Of a stretch of 64,000 nt of DNA, positions 35,897 through 44,361 are shown piece by piece; positions within the stretch are counted from its first letter, which is position 1; the number at the start of each line of letters is the position of its first letter. The DNA comes from an uncultured Lachnospiraceae bacterium (lineage in GTDB: Bacteria; Bacillota; Clostridia; Lachnospirales; Lachnospiraceae). The notes under the pieces were generated by a model, which was not told where the DNA came from, did no database searches, and worked only from the letters and a program-made list of their open reading frames with translations. The stretch is taken from NCBI GenBank assembly GCA_944381635.1, contig CALWLY010000002.1, positions 124,001 through 188,000 on the forward strand, given 5' to 3'. Both the position numbers and the translations under genes were made by a program.

Positions 35897-38176
35897 TTAT
35901 TCGGCTCCTTTTTTAAAATGTCCTGTTGTAAATTCTGTAAAAGGTATCTCTTTTTCCTGCCCCCTGCCCTCTGACAGAGCGCCAAAATATTCTGAAATCT
36001 CTTTTACAAGTTCAGGAGTTTCATCGGTAAAGTCAAGCAAAAGCGCCGGAATTTTCTGCTTTGTCAGCTCTCCCATAAAATTGTGAAGAGACAGAGGCAC
36101 TGCATTATAGATAATATTCATACAGTGCAGACAGTTGGTAAGCACCGGAAGCTTTGCCTGGTAACGGTCTACAAGACTTATCTCAAAATTTTTTCTGGGA
36201 ATTCCCTGTGCCAGAGTGCTGCAGTCCTGTTTTTTCTGACAAAGGCCAGCTGTTTTCCTCAAGCATCCTGCCGCTGTCATCATAGGGATTCTTCCGTAAA
36301 TCATAACTTCTTTCTTTTCGGAAGGAAGGCTGTAAATTGCCTTTCGGTTTAACTCCAGAGGCGCCGTGTAAGTATCCATATCCGGATTCCAGAAACGAAA
36401 AGTCTCCTGGTTCCATACATAAATTCTGGCATCTAAAGCTGTTTTTTTCTTCCAGCCGATTTCTTTCAGCCATTCTCTTCCTGAAAGACTTGCAGCCTGA
36501 ATTCCATCCACAAAATCGCCTTCTTTCAAAAGCCATTCCTGAAGCATAGCAAGATACCGGTCGCTGTAGTTTCGCAAAACAGGCGGTAAGCTTAAGAAAA
36601 ACTCAAATTGACTGTCTTTTTCTTTTCTTTTCACTGCCAGTTCTTTTATATTGGCTATCCCCGATTTTTGTTCTCTTTCCAGAAACAGACTATCTGAGGA
36701 GAGATAAACTCTTTTCATTCTTTCATCAGGAATAAGTACAGCCGCCTGTCCGCAGTCTGTGGCTCTTGCGTGAAGGGCCGGAACAGAAACGATTTTTCCA
36801 AAAGTTTCCGGCTCCTGTGTAAGATGCCGGCTTTCCTTTCCGGAAAAATCCTCCTCTTCTTTCGTCTCAGAACTCCGATAGCTTCTGCCCGGTGCCAGTC
36901 TGTGCTCCAGTTCTTCCAGGGCCTTTCTTCGGAGTTCATTCATGGCTCCCACCGGAAGAAAAATGTCATCTTCCATATCTATTGTGAAATTTTCCACCTG
37001 AAAGGCGGTTCCGCCGGTTTTTAAAAACTGTTTTCGTACCCCTTCTTCCTCCAAAGGCTTTTTCTGTGCTCTGGCAACTTCCATTCCCTTCTCTTTTACA
37101 CTTATTCCATTCGCACAAACAGACAGCTCCGCCGGTTCTCCGGCTTTTAAGACTGCCTTCATGGATACCGGCACATACAGTTTTGATCCCATGATCTGTG
37201 TTCTGATTCGCTCCAGAACCTCCTCGCTGCATCCGGCATATCCGGGCTTGTCCAAAGTTACCATCTCTTTGCCGTTATGCCGATAATAGTAACCGTCCTG
37301 CACTTCTGTTCTGATATAAAGGTGACGCAGCAGCTCCTGATCTTCCCTGGAAATGACCCATTTTTCCGGTTTTTCCTTCTGATATTTATCAATATATTTC
37401 CGATAGACCGCCGTCACACCCGCAACATATTCCGTTTTTTTCATACGTCCTTCGATTTTGAAGGAATCAATTCCCGCCTCGATCAGAGCCGGCAGAAATT
37501 CGATCGTACACAGATCTTTCAGGCTTAAGGGGTACTTCTCCCCGCTCAAAACTTTGCGGCCGTTTTCCTCCACCTGATAAGGCAGACGACAGGTCTGGGC
37601 ACATCTTCCTCTGTTTCCGCTTCTTCCTCCCAGCATACTGGAAAAAAGACACTGTCCCGAATAGCAATAACAAAGGGCACCATGAATAAAGGCTTCTACC
37701 TCCATAGGCACCTTTTGTTTGATCTCCCTTATTTCTTCCAGAGAAAGCTCTCTTGCAGGCACAAAACGACTGGCTCCCAGTTCCTTTAATCTGGCAGCTC
37801 CCCTTGTATCCGTAATCGTCATCTGTGTGCTGGCGTGAAGTTCCATTTCCGGAAAATGCTCCCGGCAGACAGAAAATACGCCCATATCCTGAACAATAAT
37901 TCCATCCAGTCCGGCCTCATAAAAGGGAATCAGATACGACACAAGTTCCCTCATCTCCGTATCTTTTAACAATGTATTTACAGTCAGATAGACCCTTTTT
38001 CCAAAAAGCTTTGCGTAAGAAATCGCTCTGCATACTTCCTCGTCCGAAAAGTTTCCTGCAAAAGCCCGTGCACCAAATTTCTGGCCCCCGATGTAAACGG
38101 CGTCCGCCCCGGCGTGCAAAGCCGCCAGGAAACATTCATAATCTCCTGCCGGAGCTAAAAGTTCAACTTTTTCCAT
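35897..38176 (-). CDS. Peptidase U32 family protein with long C-terminal extension
   Basis: The 759-aa product begins ELLAPAGDYECFLAALHAGADAVYIGG. It has the U32 signature EAFIHGALCYCYSGQCLFSS, and then GNRGRCAQTCRLPYQ, with the clustered Cys residues common in the RlhA/YrrO branch. Members are linked to prephenate-dependent rRNA or tRNA hydroxylation, and to proteolysis in older literature; which applies here is unclear. The last 330 or so residues form an additional domain with a Cys-rich segment (CLRKTAGLCQKKQDC). Element B lies just upstream. Confidence 0.85.
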   Translation of the reverse strand: MEKVELLAPAGDYECFLAALHAGADAVYIGGQKFGARAFAGNFSDEEVCRAISYAKLFGKRVYLTVNTLLKDTEMRELVSYLIPFYEAGLDGIIVQDMGVFSVCREHFPEMELHASTQMTITDTRGAARLKELGASRFVPARELSLEEIREIKQKVPMEVEAFIHGALCYCYSGQCLFSSMLGGRSGNRGRCAQTCRLPYQVEENGRKVLSGEKYPLSLKDLCTIEFLPALIEAGIDSFKIEGRMKKTEYVAGVTAVYRKYIDKYQKEKPEKWVISREDQELLRHLYIRTEVQDGYYYRHNGKEMVTLDKPGYAGCSEEVLERIRTQIMGSKLYVPVSMKAVLKAGEPAELSVCANGISVKEKGMEVARAQKKPLEEEGVRKQFLKTGGTAFQVENFTIDMEDDIFLPVGAMNELRRKALEELEHRLAPGRSYRSSETKEEEDFSGKESRHLTQEPETFGKIVSVPALHARATDCGQAAVLIPDERMKRVYLSSDSLFLEREQKSGIANIKELAVKRKEKDSQFEFFLSLPPVLRNYSDRYLAMLQEWLLKEGDFVDGIQAASLSGREWLKEIGWKKKTALDARIYVWNQETFRFWNPDMDTYTAPLELNRKAIYSLPSEKKEVMIYGRIPMMTAAGCLRKTAGLCQKKQDCSTLAQGIPRKNFEISLVDRYQAKLPVLTNCLHCMNIIYNAVPLSLHNFMGELTKQKIPALLLDFTDETPELVKEISEYFGALSEGRGQEKEIPFTEFTTGHFKKGAE

Positions 38177-38227
38177 CTGTATTCTCCATTCTCAATATCT
38201 TCGGCATACTACTTCTCACCAAATTAA

Positions 38228-38367
38228 AAAAAGTGTGTGCCCTGGCACACACTCGCGCCGAGCGCGATGCTATCAGGCAATGGTTACCTTTCGCGCGAGT
38301 GCGCATCCACAGCGGAGCGTCTTTTGTTATACGGTAGGAAATGAAATTTCCTACCGTATAACAAAAG
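38228..38367 (-). repeat. Dispersed hairpin element, copy B
   Basis: Minus strand: a hairpin with perfect 22-bp arms and a 3-base loop (38321-38367), then GACGCTCC-GCT-GTGGATGCGCACTC (38297-38320), then a GC-rich segment (CGCGCTCGGCGCGAG), then a 22-nt hairpin AGTGTGTGCC/GGCACACACT (38232-38253) followed by seven T. It sits between zapA and the U32 gene on the strand of both. Arm sequence differs completely from copy A but stays fully complementary. Confidence 0.7.
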
Positions 38368-38383
38368 CTGCCACTAAGGCAGC
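38367..38383 (-). terminator. zapA terminator merging into element B
   Basis: GCTGCC-TTAGT-GGCAGC followed by TTTTGTTAT on the minus strand. That tract is also the 5' arm of the element B hairpin, as in copies A and C. Confidence 0.65.
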
Positions 38384-38393
38384 CCTTCCTGTG

Positions 38394-38801
38394 TTATTTT
38401 TTCATGTTTTTCATCTGTGTCTCCAAACGGACAATCTGTTTGGAGCTGTCATTAAGCTCCTGCTGTACATTTTTCAAATTTTTTTCTGTGTTTTCCAGCT
38501 TGATCTGTGCAGCAATCAGCTCATGCTTCAAATCATACATTTCCTTTTCTTTTGCCTGGATTTCCTCTTCCAGCACGCTGACCTGCTTTTTCGCCTTGAA
38601 ATAATCGTCTGCAATATTCAGCTGAAGCAGAACATTCTGCTTTTCCAGAGACTGTCTGCGAAAGGAATCTATTTTATTATACTCTGCAATCTTGTTATTG
38701 ATATAAGAAGCGACTTTCTGTAAATATTCTTCACTTTCATAACCGCTTAACGTCAGGACCTTACCACCGATAATCACTTCGGTATCCGTTTTTACTGCCA
38801 T
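38394..38801 (-). CDS. zapA: Cell division protein ZapA
   Basis: The 135-aa product has the ZapA globular head (VIIGGKVLTLSGYESEEYLQKVASYINNKI) and a long C-terminal coiled coil from about residue 60, ending TQMKNMKK. ZapA promotes FtsZ bundling at the division site. The ATG at 38801 has GGGAG upstream; the longer frame overlaps ruvB. It follows ruvB by 47 bp. Confidence 0.88.
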   Translation of the reverse strand: MAVKTDTEVIIGGKVLTLSGYESEEYLQKVASYINNKIAEYNKIDSFRRQSLEKQNVLLQLNIADDYFKAKKQVSVLEEEIQAKEKEMYDLKHELIAAQIKLENTEKNLKNVQQELNDSSKQIVRLETQMKNMKK

Positions 38802-38847
38802 AATGTCACTCCCTGCCGAAATTGTCTTTGCGGTTATTATAGCAATA

Positions 38848-39846
38848 TCAATCCGGAATTTCAAGTCCTAAATGGCGGTACGCCAAATCTGTAACCATCC
38901 TTCCGCGGGGGGTGCGATTCAGAAAACCATTTTTTATCAGATAAGGTTCATAGACGTCTTCAATCGTTCCGGAATCCTCTCCAATAGCCGCTGCCAGCGT
39001 ATCCAGTCCTACCGGTCCTCCACGGAATTTTTCTATCATTGTGGATAAAATATTCCTGTCAATGTGATCCAGTCCCATCTTGTCCACATCCAGAAGATCC
39101 AACGCTGTGTTTGCCACCGTCTCCGTAATGACACCATCGTATTTCACCTGCGCGAAGTCCCTGACTCTTTTTAAAATACGGTTTGCAAGACGTGGCGTGC
39201 CGCGGCTCCTCCTTGCAAGTTCCCTGGCGCCTGCAGTATCAATCTCCACGCCCAATTTTTTCGCTGAATGCATGATAATCTGCTGCAGTTCTTCCACTGT
39301 ATAAAACTCCAGGCGATGAATAACACCGAATCGATCCCTTAAAGGCGCTGTCAGCAGACCGGCCCTTGTTGTGGCGCCAACCAGCGTAAACCTGGGAAGA
39401 TCCAGACGTATGGAACGGGCAGTCGCCCCTTTCCCTATCATAATGTCTATGGCATAATCTTCCATCGCAGGATACAATACTTCTTCCACCTGACGATTCA
39501 GACGATGTATTTCATCTACAAAAAGAACATCTCCTTCCTGGAGATTATTGAGAATAGCTGCCATTTCTCCCGGCTTTTCAATGGCCGGACCGCTGGTGAT
39601 TTTCATATTCACTCCCATTTCATTGGCAATGATCCCTGCCAGCGTTGTCTTTCCCAATCCGGGAGGACCATAAAAAAGCACATGATCCAACACGTCGTTT
39701 CGCTGCTTTGCGGCTTCTATATAAATTTTCAGGCTTTCTTTAGCCTTTTCCTGTCCGATGTAGTCTTTCAGATATTGGGGACGCAGGCTGCCTTCTATTA
39801 TCATATCTTCTTCTGTCACATTGGTTTCAATCATTCTGGGTGCCAT
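38848..39846 (-). CDS. ruvB: Holliday junction branch-migration helicase RuvB
   Basis: The 332-aa product has the RuvB opening [18 protein letters not shown], Walker [13 protein letters not shown], Walker B DEIHRLN, sensor [10 protein letters not shown] and the C-terminal winged helix with NRTPRGRM. It drives branch migration with RuvA, encoded directly upstream; RecU at 9.4 kb is the likely resolvase. GGGAGG precedes the ATG. Confidence 0.97.
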   Translation of the reverse strand: MAPRMIETNVTEEDMIIEGSLRPQYLKDYIGQEKAKESLKIYIEAAKQRNDVLDHVLFYGPPGLGKTTLAGIIANEMGVNMKITSGPAIEKPGEMAAILNNLQEGDVLFVDEIHRLNRQVEEVLYPAMEDYAIDIMIGKGATARSIRLDLPRFTLVGATTRAGLLTAPLRDRFGVIHRLEFYTVEELQQIIMHSAKKLGVEIDTAGARELARRSRGTPRLANRILKRVRDFAQVKYDGVITETVANTALDLLDVDKMGLDHIDRNILSTMIEKFRGGPVGLDTLAAAIGEDSGTIEDVYEPYLIKNGFLNRTPRGRMVTDLAYRHLGLEIPD

Positions 39847-39868
39847 AACTTCCTCCCGTATTTATCTC

Positions 39869-40471
39869 TCAGAACATGTTTTTAAGCGCGGCTTTCAGAA
39901 GTGTTTCCACATCCATCTCCTCCGCATTTTCTACCTTGCCGACTGCGCGCAGAGCTTCTGAGGCAGAATAACCAAGTGCTGTCAGCGCTTCCACAGCTTC
40001 ACTTCTGACCGAGGAACTTCCTGTGTCTGCCGCATAGGAAACACTTTCACTGGACACAAACGTTTCTTCCAGTGATACTTTATCCTTTAATTCAAGGATT
40101 ACCTTCTGTGCCGTCTTCATTCCAACTCCGGGCGCTTTGGCAATCGCCTTCGCATCCTGAGAAAGCACTGCCAGACGCAGTTCGTCAGCACTGAGTACAG
40201 AAAGAATACCAAGCCCTCCTTTGGGGCCGATTCCGTTTACCGTGATCAGCTTCCGGAAAATATCCAGATCGTCCTTCTTTAAAAAACCATACAGCAAAAA
40301 GGCGTCTTCTCTCACACAGGTGTATGTATAAATTTTTACTTCCTGCCCGATACCAGGCAGCACGGAAATCACACTGGCCGGAACTTTAATATTAAAACCG
40401 ATATGTCCTACTTCCAGTATCAGATTGTCATTGGAAATATCCGCAACTTTTCCAATCAGATATGCAAACAT
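39869..40471 (-). CDS. ruvA: Holliday junction branch-migration protein RuvA
   Basis: The 200-aa product begins MFAYLIGKVADISND, with the OB domain, two helix-hairpin-helix motifs (VNGIGPKGGLGIL; APGVGMKTAQKVI) and a C-terminal RuvB-binding domain after a Ser-rich linker. I chose the ATG at 40471 because AAGGAG lies upstream; the open frame adds 14 unrelated residues before it. It is 23 bp from ruvB. Confidence 0.95.
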   Translation of the reverse strand: MFAYLIGKVADISNDNLILEVGHIGFNIKVPASVISVLPGIGQEVKIYTYTCVREDAFLLYGFLKKDDLDIFRKLITVNGIGPKGGLGILSVLSADELRLAVLSQDAKAIAKAPGVGMKTAQKVILELKDKVSLEETFVSSESVSYAADTGSSSVRSEAVEALTALGYSASEALRAVGKVENAEEMDVETLLKAALKNMF

Positions 40472-40545
40472 CTCATTTCTCCTTCTCTTTTTCAGCTTTT
40501 GCCTATTTTGCATTTGTCCGTATCCTGTACAAGGACATACCGAAA

Positions 40546-41067
40546 CTACTTTCTGTTCATGTCTTCATCTTTGGGAAGCAGTGCCAGAACCTTGTCTGAA
40601 CAAATTCCAATGACTGCTCCGGTCAATGTTCCTGCCGCCAGCAACACAACGAAATAATAGGCAACTTCCATAGTCTGTACTGTCAAAACAGCCAGAACAA
40701 GCTGGCCCATATTATGCCCGATTCCTCCTATCACACTGACGCCCAAAATAGAAAATGCGGGACACTTCTTTGCCAGGATCATCAGCAGAAAACTCACGAT
40801 TCCCCCCGCCAGACTGTAAATGATAATGGAAAGATTCCCAAACAAAAAGCCTGACAGAACAATGCGAAGAAGGTTAACGGTAAGAGCCTCCATCCATCCA
40901 TATCGATAAAGGAGAACTACAACAGCAAGATTGGCAAGGCCCAGTTTGATACCCGGAACCGGAATCGGAAGGGGGATCAATGATTCCACATAACTCAGGA
41001 TCAGTGCAAATGCCAAGATCATGCCCAAAAATGTCATTTTTTTCAACTTCATCTGTCCATATCTCAT
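40546..41067 (-). CDS. Gx transporter family membrane protein
   Basis: The 173-aa product has about five membrane segments and the conserved IPVPGIKLGLANLAVVVLLY and IGGIGHNMGQLVLA motifs. This family is sometimes labelled heptaprenyl diphosphate synthase component I, though transport is more likely from its ECF-like shape. Its ATG overlaps the stop of the NusG-II gene (TGATG). Gx plus NusG-II pairs usually accompany flavin-linked extracellular electron transfer or ApbE genes, which are not seen here. Confidence 0.82.
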   Translation of the reverse strand: MRYGQMKLKKMTFLGMILAFALILSYVESLIPLPIPVPGIKLGLANLAVVVLLYRYGWMEALTVNLLRIVLSGFLFGNLSIIIYSLAGGIVSFLLMILAKKCPAFSILGVSVIGGIGHNMGQLVLAVLTVQTMEVAYYFVVLLAAGTLTGAVIGICSDKVLALLPKDEDMNRK

Positions 41068-41471
41068 CAGTTCGTCACGGCATCCAACTCGCCTTCCTGG
41101 CCTCCTTCCACAGTGACCACCAGTTTATGGGGAAGGCAGATGATGCTCTCTCCTGTCTTTGAAATTTTTCCCTGCAAAACACATCTCTTATCCGGACAGT
41201 CTGCCTCAGATACAAATACCTGTCCCTGATCTATCGTGACGGTATTTCTTCCGCCCTCGCCAGCAACCGTAAAGGAAAAAGAAGAGGCGCCGGAAATCTT
41301 CTCTCTTCTTTCCTCTTTCCCGTCCACTGTCACAACTGCCCAGACTCCGTCTGTTTCTCTCCACTTCAGAAACCCATAAAAACTGCCTGCAAGCAAAAGA
41401 ACTGCTGCAAGCAGAATAAAATCTCCTTTTTTTCTCTTTTTTACTATACCATAATCGAACGTATGTTTCAA
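41067..41471 (-). CDS. NusG domain II-containing exported protein
   Basis: The 134-aa product has an N-terminal membrane segment (LLAAVLLLAGSFYGFL), then a beta domain with VFVSEADCPDKRCVLQGKIS and GESIICLPHKLVV, the conserved Cys-containing core of NusG-II proteins. It should face outside. Translation starts at TTG 41471, three bases after the upstream stop, with GGAGG in front. It is coupled to the Gx transporter gene. Confidence 0.85.
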   Translation of the reverse strand: MKHTFDYGIVKKRKKGDFILLAAVLLLAGSFYGFLKWRETDGVWAVVTVDGKEERREKISGASSFSFTVAGEGGRNTVTIDQGQVFVSEADCPDKRCVLQGKISKTGESIICLPHKLVVTVEGGQEGELDAVTN

Positions 41472-41473
41472 TA

Positions 41474-42469
41474 CTATCCCTCCAAAATCTGTAAAGAAGA
41501 AATAACAGGATCTTTTATTTTTTTCATCATGACAAACGTGTGATGATCCAAATACGAATCCTGCACATCAGAAAGCTCCTGTCTGTGAAGCTCTTTGATC
41601 ACCAGCTGAGCAATGGTTTCCATCAGCACTACTCTGCCATCTTTCAGATTAAGTCCGTAAATCAAGTCCTCTTCTTTTACCTCTTTCCAGGCATCTGACT
41701 GGCATGGTGCGACAGAAAGCTGCGCGATCAGATCATAAACTTCCGGAAGAATTTTCATGTCTTTCAGACTTCTGTGCATCCATTTATAAAAAGGAGTGTA
41801 CCGACGATTCAGCAGATGAACCATGGAACAGGCATTTTTTATAAATTCTGAAACAGCCAGAAAAGCGGCCGTATATTCTCCCCTGCGCATCATCCTGGCA
41901 TAATTATATTGTCCGGATTGTGCCATTCCTGCGGCACGGGCAACGATTTTTTTCAGCCGCACATCTTCCGGATAATACTTAAGCAAGCCTTCTTTTATCC
42001 TTGTAAATTCTCCCAGTTCATCCAGAAATATTTTGCCATTGACTGCTGTGGACAATCCGGATTCCGGTATTCTGATCCACTCCAGATTGTTCTCAGGGAT
42101 TCCCTCTTTGCCTGTCAGCCTGTAATAAAAATCCTCAATACATAAAACGCCCACCCGCTCCTGTGCGTGAACGGTAACATTTCTTGCCGGATAGCCGGCG
42201 AATTCTTTGGGCAGATTTTCATAGGCCTCCTGCAAAGGTTTTGCGTACTTTCTGTAAAGATTTTCCGGCAGCCAGATACAAAAGGCGGGACCAAAGTCAT
42301 GATCCTGTGAATAGCTGTCATCAAAACCAAAACATTCTGAACCCTGCCCTGCGAGCCCGGCAGCAATCATGCCTTGAAGTTCTGGATACTTTATCTGCAT
42401 TTTTTTCAGCATATCCACGCCATAGGCCTGAAAATACTCTTCTGACAGCTGTAATCCTTTTTTACTCAT
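41474..42469 (-). CDS. DUF4037 protein, possible nucleotidyltransferase
   Basis: The 331-aa product has MIAAGLAGQGSECFGFDDSYSQDHDFGPAFCIWLP near residues 30-65. The GxGSE...D-x-D pattern resembles nucleotidyltransferase-fold active sites. The C-terminal half is helical. DUF4037 function is unknown. The ATG at 42469 has GGAGAAAAAC upstream; a longer frame overlaps the TPR gene. It forms a cluster with the TPR and coiled-coil genes upstream. Confidence 0.75.
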   Translation of the reverse strand: MSKKGLQLSEEYFQAYGVDMLKKMQIKYPELQGMIAAGLAGQGSECFGFDDSYSQDHDFGPAFCIWLPENLYRKYAKPLQEAYENLPKEFAGYPARNVTVHAQERVGVLCIEDFYYRLTGKEGIPENNLEWIRIPESGLSTAVNGKIFLDELGEFTRIKEGLLKYYPEDVRLKKIVARAAGMAQSGQYNYARMMRRGEYTAAFLAVSEFIKNACSMVHLLNRRYTPFYKWMHRSLKDMKILPEVYDLIAQLSVAPCQSDAWKEVKEEDLIYGLNLKDGRVVLMETIAQLVIKELHRQELSDVQDSYLDHHTFVMMKKIKDPVISSLQILEG

Positions 42470-42506
42470 GTTTTTCTCCGTGGCGGGTTTATTTTCTTTT
42501 TGCTTT

Positions 42507-43361
42507 TCAGCAGAAAAGACGGCTTTTTTCTTCATAATAAGCCTGCTTGTCCTTTTCACCAAGCCGGGCACAGACTGCCGCACAGTTTCCGCAAAGAAGC
42601 CCATAACTTTGATTTTCCCCAAAGTGTTTTTTCACTTCCGCTGCAGCCTTTTCGTAATATTCCAGAGATTTCTCCAGTCTTCCCATTCTGAAATACGCCT
42701 CACCCATTCCTGAAAGAGCGGCTGAATAATGGGCGTCTGTTCCGTTTTCTGCTTTCTCAAATAAAGAAATGGCTTCCTCCAGCAGTTTTTGGGCCCCTGA
42801 ATCATCCTTTAATTTAAAATAAATCAGTGCGAGATTTGTTTTGGATGTGGCAAGTTCCATAGAGCAATCCGGCAGCTTTTCCACAATGTCAATCGCCTTT
42901 TGCAAAAGCCCGGCAGCTTTTTCGTTTTCTCCAAGCTGTTCCATGAGAATGCTCATATTGTTGTACAGCCCTGCAAAGCGATAATCTTCCGGAGACAGAA
43001 TATTTTCGTAAATCTGAAGAGCCCTGGCATAATATTCATAAGCCTCCTGCCATTTTCCTGCAGCTCTGTAAGCCGTTGCCGCATTTAAAAGTGTGGTGGC
43101 AAAGTGCTCTGTCTCCTGCAGATTCAGCTCTTCCATCAGCATAAGCACGTCTTCGGAAACAGTAAATGCTTTCGCATACATAGAGACGCTGCGATAATAA
43201 CCGATCAGTTCGTTTGCCACGGAAATGTAAATCCCGTAATCCCGGCTTTCTTTGGCCTCCTCCAGGCAGCCACACAAAAACGGTTCCACCCTGTCAAGTT
43301 TTCCCTGAGCAAAGTATTCATCCAGCTGTCTGAAAATTTCATTGATATTTTTACTGCTCAT
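42507..43361 (-). CDS. Tetratricopeptide-repeat protein
   Basis: The 284-aa product consists of about six TPR helices pairs; clear units include AYRAAGKWQEAYEYYARALQ, LGENEKAAGLLQKAIDI and GRLEKSLEYYEKAAAEV. It is soluble and probably a protein-protein scaffold. The ATG at 43361 overlaps the stop of the upstream gene by 11 bp, which suggests coupling. The partner may be that upstream membrane protein or the DUF4037 protein (inference). Confidence 0.82.
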   Translation of the reverse strand: MSSKNINEIFRQLDEYFAQGKLDRVEPFLCGCLEEAKESRDYGIYISVANELIGYYRSVSMYAKAFTVSEDVLMLMEELNLQETEHFATTLLNAATAYRAAGKWQEAYEYYARALQIYENILSPEDYRFAGLYNNMSILMEQLGENEKAAGLLQKAIDIVEKLPDCSMELATSKTNLALIYFKLKDDSGAQKLLEEAISLFEKAENGTDAHYSAALSGMGEAYFRMGRLEKSLEYYEKAAAEVKKHFGENQSYGLLCGNCAAVCARLGEKDKQAYYEEKSRLFC

Positions 43362-44004
43362 CAGTCTCTTCCGCAACCTCTCTTGTCTGAAGAGGTGTCC
43401 ATCCCTTTCCTATGTTGTAAGCAAGACATTTCCAGTCTATTTTTCCATCCTCATTCACCACAGGTTCGCCGGTTTCTTCTTCCATGATCACCGTGTAAAG
43501 AAGTTCAATGTAAAAATCCTGTTTATCGTCATTGGCTGTCGTATAAACTACAATGTCTTCATTCTGTCCGTCGCTTGTCCGAAACGGCACAAAGGTTGCA
43601 TCCTCTCCTTCTTCCGGAAAACTGTATCTGTGAACCTCATCAATATTCTCTGCCTGTGCTCCCTGATGAATATTGGCATCCACAATGGCATCCACCGGAA
43701 TCAGATCAGACCTGGAAAAAAGATCCTCCTTTAAGGTTTCCACGTCTTCCAGGTCTTCAAAGGAAGAATAATCCTGCCACATATCTTTAAATTCCTGAAG
43801 CTCCAGGTTTCTTTCTTCCAGCCGAATATTGGAAGCGGTCAGCTGTTCCGTCAGCTGCTGTTCCTTTTGAAGCTGCTGATCCAGTTCTTTTCTGGCACTT
43901 CGCTCCGTCTGAAGCACATAGGATTCAAAAAGAATTGCCCCAAGCAGGACAATCACAGTCACATAAGTAAAAATCTTCGCAAATACTTCTTCCCTGAATT
44001 TCAT
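43351..44004 (-). CDS. Membrane-anchored coiled-coil protein, unknown function
   Basis: The 217-aa product has one N-terminal membrane segment (YVTVIVLLGAILFESYVL, about residues 14-31), then a coiled coil (residues about 33-75) and an acidic C-terminal domain expected outside. GGAGG precedes the ATG. It is first in a three-gene run with the TPR and DUF4037 genes. I recognise no family. Confidence 0.75.
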   Translation of the reverse strand: MKFREEVFAKIFTYVTVIVLLGAILFESYVLQTERSARKELDQQLQKEQQLTEQLTASNIRLEERNLELQEFKDMWQDYSSFEDLEDVETLKEDLFSRSDLIPVDAIVDANIHQGAQAENIDEVHRYSFPEEGEDATFVPFRTSDGQNEDIVVYTTANDDKQDFYIELLYTVIMEEETGEPVVNEDGKIDWKCLAYNIGKGWTPLQTREVAEETDEQ

Positions 44005-44173
44005 TTTTTCCTCCGAACTGCTTTATTTCCAGGCTATGCGTCGGTGCAGGAGCACGAATCATTTCTAATCAAACTCATTCCGCCTGCTTACCGATGCGAT
44101 AGGTGTATTTTTTTCTATCTTACACCACTTTTCCGAAAATGTCATTGCCTAATCACAAAAAGACCCTCTCCGA

Positions 44174-44201
44174 TTGACAGAAATCTCCGGAATGTTATAA
44201 T
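44174..44201 (+). promoter_or_regulatory. Promoter of the second degV gene
   Basis: TTGACA (44174-44179), a 16-bp spacer, then TATAAT (44196-44201). It lies about 155 bp before the ATG, so the mRNA has a long leader containing GCGGATTGCGCTC-type inverted repeats. The 358-bp gap between 44004 and 44362 holds nothing else I can identify. Confidence 0.75.
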
Positions 44202-44361
44202 TGAAATACAGGCTTTTAAGCAACAAAAAATCACGAAATTCGAGATTTTCTGCCTGCGGCGGATTGCGCTCAAGAAAAATGGCTGCTGACGCAACCGCGC
44301 TTCAGTGTTTTATCTTCCCCGCAGTGCAGGTAAACCTTATTCTCAGAAAGGAACTTAATTT

